DNA from: Daphnia carinata
Lineage: Eukaryota > Arthropoda > Branchiopoda > Diplostraca > Daphniidae
Reading direction: 5' to 3'
NCBI RefSeq assembly: GCF_022539665.2
Contig: NC_081338.1
Coordinates: 682,001-746,000, forward strand
Length of the DNA stretch: 64,000 nt
The notes under the pieces are model-generated. The model searched no databases, was not told the DNA's origin, and saw only the letters and a list, made by a program, of their open reading frames with translations. The translations under genes and the position numbers were made by a program. This document shows, piece by piece, positions 26,172-35,556 of the stretch; the stretch's first letter is position 1, and each line of letters starts with the position of its first letter.

Positions 26172-28110
26172 TTGTCTGTTGTCGTAGTATTTTGCACGCA
26201 ATCGGATAAAAGTTCACGGCGTTGGATCATCATGCCGAGGATTTGGGGCAGTCGTTTATGTGCGGACGACATATGCCCGCGAAAGAGTCCACATATCTTT
26301 CATCATGGCCAAGACACATGTCGCACCGTTAAAGTAACTCTCGATCCCTCGAATCGAGCTTCAAGGAGCTGTCGGAGCTTTACATCTGGCCATAACAATC
26401 AGCCGTGAGATGAACCTGGATCTGAGCCAAACCGTGTTTCCTGTCGACTCTCAGACAGTTCTGAGCTGGATCCATTCAGCCAACGGCAAACAGGAAGTGT
26501 TTTTGGGCAACAGAATTGGAAAAACCTTAATGAATACCGACTGTCGACAATGGCGTCATGTACCAGGAATCCAAAATCCAGCAGACGTCTGCAGCAGAGG
26601 ATTGGATCCCGACAACCTCGAAGAAATCCAGCGGTTCCATCAATGACCAGCATTCTTATTGTTGGAACCACCACTATGGCCAATATGGAATCAGATCGAA
26701 CAAAATGACAACTAGATCCTGAAGTCATCCACGTCTATACAACAAAGACCGAAACCAGTGACAACGTGATCGACAAATGTGTGGAATATTATTCAAATAA
26801 AGTGCGCCTTGAACGAGTTCTTGTGCGGTGTTCACGGCTCATCGCAAACTGTCGCGCGGAGGCAAAGAAACTAAAGATGATTTCAGAAGAACTGACGCCA
26901 GTTGAAACTGAAATAGCTCTGGCAATGTGCATTTGACGTGCATAAAAAGTGGCCTACCCTAAAGATTTGTCGTTTTTAAAAAAAGGAAAAGAATTGCTAA
27001 ACTGATCGAAAACCAAGCAGCTTCAACCGTTTATTGATAAACGACAACTGACGCGAGCGGGTGGCCGAATTGGCCAAGTACCTGTCGACTATGTGACAAG
27101 ACATCCAAAGATTCTGCCTCCAGAAGAACTTATCACAAACCTTATCGTTTGGGATACTGACGTTCAAAATTACCACATTAAAGCCGACCGCTTGTTGTGT
27201 GAGCTTCGAACAATGTACGGAGAGAGCTGGATAACTGCTGGACGGAGAGTAGTTAAATCCCTACTCAACAAGTGTATTCCCTGCAAGCGAAGAGACTCAC
27301 AACCAGTGGTACCACTCATGGCGCCATTACCGGTTCATCACATAACGCCATTCCTGCCGCCGTTCGCTCAGACAGTAATCGACTACTTTGGTCCATTGAC
27401 TGTCAAGGTAGGAGGTCGGGGGTAACGAATCGAAAAATAATGGATCTGCCTGTTCACGTGCCATACAACACGAGCAGTCCATCTAGAAGTAACGGCCAGC
27501 CTCATTTCAGAGGCATTTCTCATGGCCTTTTCTCGATTGTCTAGCATAAAGGGAAAGCCAGTCGTTGTCTACAGCTATAATGGCACGAACCTTGTAGCTG
27601 GATACAAACAGTTAAAAAAGGCAGTCGAAGATCTACAGAATAATAAAGATTATCTTGAAGCACAATTTACCTGTCGATACATTGAGTGGCGTTTTTCTCC
27701 ACCAAATTCACCTCACTACGGCGGAGTTTGGGAAAGGCTTGTGCAATCTTGCAAAAGAGCCATGAAGGTGACCCTAGGAAATAGCTCAACCTCTAACTCA
27801 CCTCAGCATAAATTCCGAAGACCCCGACTCTCTTACTCTAAATAACTTCCTACACGCCAGACAAATGCCGTATGTGCCACCAGCATTTGTCGACCACGAT
27901 AATGCAAATGTTTCTAAAAACCAGCTCGCACAAAGCCAGCTTATTGTCAACCACTACTGGAAAAATATGGATTGTCGAGTGTTTACCGTACCTCACGGAG
28001 AGGAAGAAATGGTCCAAACATCACAAAAACATCGAAATCAATGATCTTGTGCTCGTAGTCTATCCATTAACTCATCGAGGACAGTGGCCATTAGGAAAGG
28101 TTCTTTAAAT
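26172..28110 (+). pseudogene. BEL/Pao retrotransposon RNase H-integrase fragment, plus strand
   Basis: 26410-26646 reads as BEL RNase H (VDSQTVLSWIHSANGKQ and WRHVPGIQNPADVCSRGL). 27093-27425 holds the integrase zinc-binding part (CIPCKRR) and the first core strand (VIDYFGPLTVKV). 27522-27845 holds the rest of the core, ending PNSPHYGGVWERLVQSCKRA. At the second catalytic position it reads VVYSYNGTNL, with Tyr in place of the expected Asp. From 27845 to 28110 a frame-shifted C-terminal domain follows. At least three frame breaks make this a dead copy. It is a different lineage from the two minus-strand BEL pieces. Confidence 0.82.
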
Positions 28111-28526
28111 CCTACCCAGTGTCTCCGACAATGTCGTACGCGTCGCCAAGTGAAGATTTCCGGCGCGAAAAATACCCCAACGCGCCCGGTAACACAACTG
28201 TGCGTGCTCTCAACGCGTACTGAAATGGCACCTGAAGCGAGCCAGACAACCGCGCTGTCAAGTATGCCTACCCACGAGAGAGGGAAGGCCATCCAATGAC
28301 GTCCGTGTGCATGTGACCTTGTCTAGGACTGCCTTCATGATCCAAGATTCATTAGGCAATTACCAACCATCAGCCACACTTGACTTCCCCAGTGTCTCAT
28401 AGTTGTGTTTTCTAAATAACGAGACTTCGTCGAATTGTTGCGTGCGTATTGGATACTGCGAAGTGCTTGTATCTTTCCTTTTTTTTCTTTGTGCATCAAC
28501 AAATACCGTGTCAGTAGTCTCAATCT
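28111..28526. other. No gene; possible LTR sequence
   Basis: Sequence after the BEL pol tail and before the next small frame. It could be the 3' LTR of that element, but I found no partner copy in the window. Confidence 0.35.
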
Positions 28527-28814
28527 GTGAAAATGGAAGACATTAACGATCGTTGTCGAAAGAAGCTGTTAGACGAATTGAAAAGTGTAGTGGAAAATTT
28601 TGATCGCGAAGAAAAAAAGGCTTGGGTATTGCTCACTCAGCGTCTTTTAGATGTCAGTGACGTGAAAGACAAGATCGTAGCTTTGAATTTCAGTCGAAAT
28701 GAAATGGAGAAGACATTGTGCAACAAAATTATGGCTTCATTTCCATTTGTTGAGTTTGCGAGTCGGAGGGAGCTTGCTTGGTTTGAGACACGTCTGGCGA
28801 GCTCGCCGTGGTGA
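28527..28814 (+). CDS. Hypothetical 95-residue protein, cut by a hAT insertion
   Basis: The frame opens at ATG 28527 and reads MKMEDINDRCRKKLLDELKS, a charged, helix-prone protein that I do not recognise. It stops at TGA 28812, only 13 bp before the hAT element. Beyond the element, at 30331, the same frame resumes with the target duplication counted once and stays open to about 30573. One TGA plus the insertion therefore separate the two halves. It may be the gag-like start of a retroelement. Confidence 0.35.
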   Translation: MKMEDINDRCRKKLLDELKSVVENFDREEKKAWVLLTQRLLDVSDVKDKIVALNFSRNEMEKTLCNKIMASFPFVEFASRRELAWFETRLASSPW

Positions 28815-28827
28815 TCAGCCCACCAGG

Positions 28828-30322
28828 CAGGGTTGGATTACCGCGTTAAAAAAAATACCGCGATAGTACCGCGGTAATGCGGTATTACCGCTACTGCTAC
28901 CGCGGTATTTTTTTCCAATGGTTACCGCTACCGTTACCACTAGTAAAAAATACCCAAAATCGGTAACGGTACTTTTACGCCATCTCGCGATGCGTCTATT
29001 AACCTTTTCCTGTTTTTAGCAGACTGCATTTCAAGTAAATATTTCAAAACGTTTTTATTCCTATTTGCGAAGTTGTTTACAGGGTTTGACGGACCTCGAT
29101 CAATCAAATACGTCTAAATTTCGGACAAATACTACTATGGCACCCTTAACAAGTTGCATTCTCACTTTTGCAGGTTTATCTAGGCTAGTACTAGGAATGT
29201 TTTATGGCTGCTATTGCAGCAGTATTTGAAATTTTGAAGTATTGCAGCCATCCATAGAATATTGTAAAAAATGTTGCTATTATTTTTGTGTGCTTCAAGT
29301 TATTAAAGAGAGATAGAGGTTATGATAGTCCAGTTTATTTTAGCCTTATGTTTAATGAATTTTTTTCTATTCAAAATTGGTTATTTTGAATTTGCTACTG
29401 ATGATAATTACATATCCGAAGTTGATTCAAGTATGGACATTGTCTCTGAACCATCTCTTGACATATCCACCAACATTGGTGAGGCGAAAAATAGTTCTAC
29501 ACGATCAAAAACAAAAGGGAAAAAAGGTGAGAAAATGAAACATGAAACAAACTTTAAACCAACCAAATTAATTCACATTATAAATTCAAGTTCAATTTTA
29601 GATGGCGAAAAACATATCATGCTCTATCCTGAAACGCTTATCAAATAAGTTGGACCAGGCAAGAGAAAGGGAACTTCGTATGAATGCCTTATTGGACAGT
29701 GCAAAGTAAAGCAAAAGGCACTATCAGCAGTAGACAATTTAAGAGGCAACATCACAAAACACCTTTCAATTAAACATAACAAAGAAAATTTTGAAAATTT
29801 TTATTTTCTATGCAAAGAAACTGACGTTACGAAGTGAAACGAAGTAGTTCTTTCCTGAAAACACAAGGAACTGCAGCAACATTCAAAGAAACTCAAACAA
29901 AACTATCGTAAATTGGCAACCTACAAATTTTAGGTCTTAATTACATTAAGAGACCGAAATTTAGATTTTTCTTGGGCATGCTATGCACTCGTCTTGGAGT
30001 CAAAACAAAAGGATACTGCGAGAAGAGCGATTAGTGTTTCCTTCGAAACAAAAAGATAAGGCTCAAAGGAAACCTGAATGAAGCAAAATGGCTCTGCAAT
30101 ATTGCTGACTGGTTTTAAGGGCCAACAGTTCGTTATAATAAAATCACATCAATACAGAAGTGATTTTCATGAAGTTTGATCGCTTATGCAAAAAAAATGT
30201 TTTACCGCTACCGTTACCGTGCGTTAGTTGAAAAAAAATTACCGCGGTAGTACCGCTACCGCGATACTTTTTGCGAAGTACCGCTACCGCGGTACTTTTC
30301 AAAAGTACCGCTTCCAACCCTG
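28828..30322 (+). mobile_element. hAT-family DNA transposon remnant with perfect 8-bp target duplication
   Basis: The left end starts CAGGGTTGGA and the right end finishes TCCAACCCTG, the classic hAT terminus. CCACCAGG flanks both sides (28820-28827 and 30323-30330). Inside each end lies a dense cluster of TACCGCTACCG / CGGTAGCGGTA units able to fold back. Length is 1495 bp. Only a BED-type zinc finger region remains; the catalytic transposase domain is absent, so it would depend on another copy. Confidence 0.9.
29322..29837 (+). pseudogene. hAT transposase N-terminus with BED zinc finger, truncated
   Basis: The frame from 29322 runs through an acidic stretch (VSEPSLDISTNIGEA) and a lysine-rich stretch to TAA at 29646, then stays open in the same frame to TGA at 29835. 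After the stop it encodes YECLIGQCKVKQ and, further on, ITKHLSIKHNKENF. This is a C-x4-C...H-x4-H BED finger, the DNA-binding domain usual in hAT transposases. The downstream catalytic and dimerisation domains are missing. Confidence 0.75.
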
Positions 30323-30330
30323 CCACCAGG

Positions 30331-32160
30331 TGTTCTCCCAAGGCATTGAATCACCCGGTGATTCTTGTCAACGCGTAGAAGCGGGACGGAATGCGATAGC
30401 CGATCTGCTTTCCGTTTCCGCGCTATCACCGTTAGCTGTGGTCAGCCCACGACTTACTCTGTCGGTGCCATGCTTCATGGACCACATTGGATATCTGCCT
30501 TCACACACCATAGACCGGTGTCGATTTAAAAAAAAAAATAAAATTGACAGCCACCGTGCGGGCAAAGCTGATTAGTCAACATTCCTTATGTCTCCTCGGT
30601 TGGGAAAGAGGGTCTTTTACTGGAGACGTGAGACACGTAGGACCCACCTGTCCGCACCCGCGGCACTGGCACGCAATAGCGCAAGTCACCATGAATTGCT
30701 CTGCCGGGCTGATTTTGTCACTCGACAGAGCAACCAATGATGTGGTATTTGTTGCTTGTTTTTGTCTTGTCTTCTTTGTCGACATCTCCATCTTTTATTT
30801 TTGTGACCAGAAATTTTTCCTTTGCTTTCATTATGTTTCGTTTTAATTGATTGTTGTTCGTGAAGTACCGAACCAGGGCCCGCTGTCATCGATTTTGATC
30901 GGTAGGAGCAGAGTCATGGAATCCTGGCTGCTCCATGCTGTGTTGTAAATGCCACAAGAGTTTGCGGTGACTTGTAGTCAAATTCTGGCAGTTAAATAGC
31001 GAACCTAGCGGTTTTGGTGGAGTACTACGAGATCCCAACCAACGAGCTATGTCTTGTCAAAATTTCGACAGCCAATAATAGCAGACCCGCCAAACGAGAG
31101 GGAAGTTGAAATGGAATCAGTAGCCGTAGAACACCCCTCCAGCGGTTTGTACTTAGAGTAATCGATGGCGAAATCAAGCGTATCTTTCAAGCATGGTCTA
31201 CTATAATAACGGCCTGTCAGCGCGCAATACTTCTTGCGCAAAAAACTTAATTGTCAGAGGCGTAATAGATATAATACTAATATAAAATTACATAATATAA
31301 TATTAATAAAGAATTGAAATGAGTGGAAAAAACAGTGGAAAGTGGAATCTATCGCAGCGCGTGGCCAGCAAAAGTTAGGAAATAGGAAAACGAAAATACA
31401 ACGACTAGATTCGAGCTCGTCTCCCGCATTGCAAGCGGGGTGCTACCCACTAGATCTTTCTGCTGTTGTCGTACATCGCCTCCTTATGTTTTTCCTTCAG
31501 GATATCAGGATATCTCTAGATCTAGTCAACAGATGGCTCTTTGTCGCTGCCAGCTGCGCCCACAAAATCGGTGAAATTTTAGCCAAAAGTCACCGCAGAC
31601 CCTTGTGGCATTTCCAGCATAGCATGGAGCAACCAGGTTTCTATGACTCTGGTAGGAGTAAGATCCACTGGAAAACCAGAGGGCTCCCCTATCGGTCACC
31701 AGAAGTAGTGGTGGGTCTGGGTAGTCTATGTTTTCAGTGATTTCTTGCTCGAGTGGGTCGTCGACCCACATTCAGATAATGGTGATACTCGAAGCAGATA
31801 GCTGTGTAACCATTTCAGATGAAGGGTGATGTTTATCAAATGAAGTTTGTCTACCACTCAGATAAGGTGCATACTATTTTGGAGAGAAATTTTGTCGACC
31901 TAGGGAGAAGTGAAGACCTCTCCTCGACAAGAAAAATACAGTTAGTTCAAACTCGGTTCTTCTTTCGTTTTATTACTTTATTTAAAGGAAATCAGGGGCT
32001 TTAAGGACTGTCGGTGTTAAAAGCCACTACCGATCGTTCGAGATCCGTCTAGCATTTGAAATTCAAATGATTTTTACTGGAAACTGTTCAGTGACATATG
32101 AATGAACAGTGTCACTTCATCAAAATATGGACGTATCACGCTTCATATACAATTAAAAAT
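30331..32160. other. No supported gene
   Basis: Mostly unassigned. The first 240 bp continue the small frame interrupted by the hAT element. A tRNA-like stretch is at 31397-31470. A short A-rich tract lies at about 30529-30541. Confidence 0.5.
31397..31470 (-). other. tRNA-like sequence (anticodon loop reads GCA, Cys), probably SINE-derived or degenerate
   Basis: On minus, GATCTAGTGGGTAGCAC resembles an A box. CCCGC-TTGCAAT-GCGGG forms a perfect five-pair stem with a seven-base loop whose centre would be anticodon GCA. CTCGAATC resembles a B box. ACAAC and GTTGT can form part of an acceptor stem. The D-arm region is about five bases too long and several pairs fail, so I do not call it a functional tRNA gene. 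Confidence 0.3.
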
Positions 32161-32169
32161 AAACGGCAT

Positions 32170-32457
32170 TCAGTTACGGAGCCGACGATTAGGGCAGCTC
32201 ATAAAATCAGGTAAATAAAATCCTAAATCATGATTAACCAGTGACTCTTCTGAATGGCCATCAAGAAAAAAATCCTGCGGTATCTCTATCGCATTCGATC
32301 CCAGACTTGCTGTTATTGAATGAGTTGAATTTCCAAGTTGAATGAGCCAATTGGCGAAATCAAGACTGTCGGCCGCGTTTCGCATATGAGTCAAACGAAG
32401 CTTAAAAATGTCCCTCCAAATCCTGCTGCTTTTAATGGTCGATTCAACAATTTTCAC
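32170..32457 (-). pseudogene. Helitron Pif1-type helicase fragment
   Basis: The 95-codon minus frame reads STIKSSRIWRDIFKLRLTHM, then RNAADSLDFANWLIQLGN, then SNAIEIPQDFFL. This is the order found in Helitron/Pif1 helicases: the segment where unwritten bases are compared with 'LTENMR', then 'FAEWLLxIGxG', then 'IxIPxD'. Helitrons move by rolling-circle replication with a Rep-helicase. No Rep nuclease motif is found nearby, so this is a remnant. Confidence 0.7.
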
Positions 32458-33022
32458 TCTGTTACTTTAACCTTAATGCCTTAATTGGATGGGCCTTTCA
32501 AATTCGACTGCTTCCGCCATTACTCGTTCCCAAACGCTATCATCAGCCAGCAAATTTCTTGATATAGCAGCTTCTTTGAATGTTGCATGCACAATCCCCT
32601 AGACCGTCCTCAAATATTCGAAGCTGGTTGTACCACGGACGTTTATGAGAACCAACGAATACTGTGTCTTTCGACTTGCTTGACGGAAAGAGAATAAATG
32701 CAGAGAATAAATTCTTCTGTCCCTACAATAACCATTTATGCGCGGTGTTCAGCCTCATCTGCTTGTTGCCAGCATTTCTTCCCTATCTTCCTCTCTTTAT
32801 AAAGAAATCTGAGCCATCCTTGCTCTAGTCTCCTCTTGAAATTGTTCTATTTCTTCGTCATTTTCAACTCGTCCCTAACTAATAATTTGCTGTCTCTTAA
32901 CTTCTCCTCTTTCATCTGCTTCATCTGTTGTTTCGTTACAGCGAACATTCTGTTGTTGCAATTTATCTTTCATGCACGAAACAATTGCCTTTTCTAGAGT
33001 TTGGATTTCCCGGGCTTTTCTC
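32458..33022. other. Decayed spacer between the Helitron pieces
   Basis: Minus-strand frames here are broken by stops and shifts but stay rich in Lys, Arg and Gln. This is consistent with erosion of the same element. Confidence 0.35.
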
Positions 33023-33217
33023 TCACGGAGCTTGTGCTTCTAGAGCCTTTTGCTGTTCTGCAGGATCACATCTTTGTTTTTTTGCTTTTATCCGTTCTCG
33101 ATTTTCCAGCAATCTCTTCTCTCTAACTTCAGGCGTTTCAGCTGCCATTTTATCACGCATTTTAAGGTTCTTGGCTGCTTTTTGTTCTTCATTGAGGGGA
33201 GGGTATTTTGGAGGCAT
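33023..33217 (-). pseudogene. Basic repeat protein start (STPR-like), probably Helitron N-terminus
   Basis: ATG at 33217 starts MPPKYPPLNEEQKAAKNLKM. It is followed by RDKMAAETPEVREKRLLENR and ERIKAKKQR. The ETPEVREKRL unit resembles the 23-residue STPR DNA-binding repeat found at the start of some arthropod Helitron and other mobile proteins. It ends at 33023. It lies about 560 bp upstream of the helicase piece on the same strand, which supports one decayed Helitron. Confidence 0.45.
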
Positions 33218-33554
33218 TTTCAAAGGCAAGAATAACCACACGACTAACACGAAAATCACACCAAAACTGAAAACACGGGAAAAATAACCTTGAACACTTT
33301 CTAATCGACCTGAAAAACACTAAAAAGAATTACGTAATCCACTGCTTATTAAACATGAAAAGGCAAAAAATAACTCAAAACACTCGAATAACCCTGAAGA
33401 AACAGCAAAATTACCAAAAGAAAATGTAATACACCTGAATCAACTAACTTATACTAAAAACCATTCAACGCAAGTTTCAAGTTTTCCCGAGACACATAGC
33501 GCCATAAGAATGCATTGAATAAAGAGAGGTGTACCTCATCGCTTGGTGGGTACT

Positions 33555-33960
33555 GTACATAAATGAAATGCAATTTGTAAATAACATATGACTTTAATAA
33601 AATTTTAAGAAATAAGTGGTGAATTAAGGTTTAGAAAATTTAATTTAAAAAAGGAACGGTGAGAAAAAATTTAAAACGTTATTCCTTGTAAATAGGAAGT
33701 TTCAAAATCAATAATACAATTAAAGAAAATATATATATATGCACATAAACAAAATAAAATTTGTAAATAATATATGACTTAAATAAAATTTTAAGAAATA
33801 AGTAATCAATTAAATTTAAAAAAATGGATTTGAAAAAAGAATCGGTGATATAAAAAATTGAGAACGTTATACCTTGTAAATAGAATGTTTCAAGATCAAT
33901 ATAAACTTAATAAGAATATATGTATAGGTGAATAAATAAAATGAACATTGTTTACAGTAT
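33555..33960. repeat. AT-rich tandem repeat, about 185-bp unit, two-plus imperfect copies
   Basis: A unit beginning near 33557 (ACATAAATGAAATGCAATTT) recurs from about 33741 and partly from about 33927. Shared internal landmarks are TAAAATTTTAAGAAATAAGT and CCTTGTAAATAG. Divergence is roughly 20% by eye. Confidence 0.75.
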
Positions 33961-33996
33961 ATGAATTTGATAAACTTAAAAAAAGTATTGAACTAA

Positions 33997-34064
33997 AAAT
34001 TTGAAAAAATTTATTTGAAAAAATTAATTTGAAAAAATTAATTTGAAAAAATTAATTTGAAAAA
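33997..34064. repeat. 14-bp tandem repeat (AATTTGAAAAAATT)
   Basis: About five copies of AATTTGAAAAAATT, the last ones exact. The array ends a few bases from the left end of the large transposon at 34073. Confidence 0.85.
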
Positions 34065-34072
34065 AGGAACGT

Positions 34073-34298
34073 ATGGCAAGTTTTTAGTGCCATTATGATC
34101 ACCTTATAAGCCAGCACATCAACCTCGGATGCTATCCAGCACCCTCACCTCAACCTCGGGTGTTATCCAGCACCCGCACCTCAACCTGGGTTGCTATGCC
34201 TGCTCCCGCTATACCAACGGGCTATTAGAAAAGCTATCGTGAAAGGCTATTTCAAAAGTTATTCGTAAAAGCTATGCTGCCGAATGGCGGGGAATATG
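34073..34298. repeat. Outer tandem copy of the transposon end
   Basis: This 226-bp block starts ATGGCAAGTTTTTAGTGCC and is repeated, more divergently, by the block that starts the same way at 34299. Short units such as CTATCCAGCACCC and CTCAACCT recur within it. The left end therefore carries a doubled terminus and the right end a single one. Confidence 0.8.
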
Positions 34299-34660
34299 GC
34301 AAGTTTTTAGTGCCATTATGATCACCCGCAACTTATAAGCCAGCACCTTAACCTAGCATGCTATCCAGCACCCGCCCCTCAACCTGGCATGCTATCCCTC
34401 CCCCCGCTATACCAATTGGCTATCAGAAAAGCTATCCCGCAAGGCTATTTCAAAAGCTATCCGTCAAAACTATGCTGCCACCTGGCGGGGAATGGGAGAA
34501 GCGGTGCAATGGAGCTATGAGATGGGAAATTTGATAGTCCGCATAGGGCACTAGCGCCACCTGGCCTCTGGCTACCAAAAAAATTGTCATCACCAGAGTA
34601 CGTTTTGAAAGATATGCGGAACGTTTTCATGCAGTACGTTTTATTGCACATCATCTGCTA
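34299..34660. repeat. Left long terminal inverted repeat
   Basis: Near-identical in inverted orientation to 49614-49976. It contains repeated GCTATC-rich segments in the outer part. The match continues inward, with gaps, into the 5' part of the transposase gene. Confidence 0.88.
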
Positions 34661-35163
34661 GGTACAATAGTCTTTTCGATTCGAATTCCCAGTACGTAGC
34701 TCCTAAAACATTTAACGTTTTAATGAAGGTGGGATTGGCGTGATGTCACTGGACGTGTTATTTGAGGTTTGTCTTACTTGTGGATGTACCGTGGAAATTT
34801 CTCTACTAGAAGTTCACACTGCAACATGGTATGTACAGCCTTTAATTTCATTCAGAATTCCACCTAAACGTACACATGTTGCAATTCTATGTCCTAATTA
34901 GTGTGAAAGCAGTGGAACGTTCTACTTCAACTTCTGCTCGGAGACCAAAGCTTGCTGTTGACATTGATTTACTGAAAGGGTACTTAGGTAAATGACATTC
35001 ATGAAGTAACATATCACAACGTGGATCTGATTTTTGTGTTTACGTTCAGACCAGAGAGTCCCTGTTGCAAAGATTGCTGAATTGCTGAAGATCAGCAGAA
35101 GAACTTTGTTCCGAGTTTTAAAGGAGACACATCTTACAGCTAGACCGAATTACACAAAGATAT

Positions 35164-35409
35164 TGTAACAGTTTCACTGGATTTGTTTATTCGTAGACAG
35201 GTTACAGCTTTACACGACAGCACTACACGACAACAGCACTAACACAGCTAACAGCTACACAGGCTTACTACACTGGACTGCCCCTTTAGCCAGCCGCAGA
35301 CGGGCTCTTAAGGCCTCTGACATCCGGCCAGATTGGCAAAGTCCATTGACATCGCACATTTAGGCCCCTTAGCATCTGATGCTAAGCGCCAAAGTACATT
35401 GGCGCTACA
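35164..35409 (-). repeat. Gypsy 3' LTR
   Basis: 246-bp partner of 43417-43662 in the same orientation. Confidence 0.95.
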
Positions 35410-35424
35410 TCCCCCCTCCTACCT
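35410..35424 (-). promoter_or_regulatory. Gypsy polypurine tract
   Basis: AGGTAGGAGGGGGGA on minus lies directly before the 3' LTR, where plus-strand DNA synthesis is primed in this class. Confidence 0.85.
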
Positions 35425-35556
35425 ACAGAAACGGGTTCCCAGGGAATGACATAAAGAATGCCCATGCTTCACTAATAGATTCTAAATGGCTAACACATAC
35501 AGGCCATACTCACTACTTTAACATAGGGCAAAATAACTGAAATTTAACGGAGACAA

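Noticed and set aside
34457-34654. 65-codon frame repeated at 49618-49815
   Set aside because: The two copies are the terminal inverted repeats themselves; conservation of the frame is explained by near-identity of the DNA.
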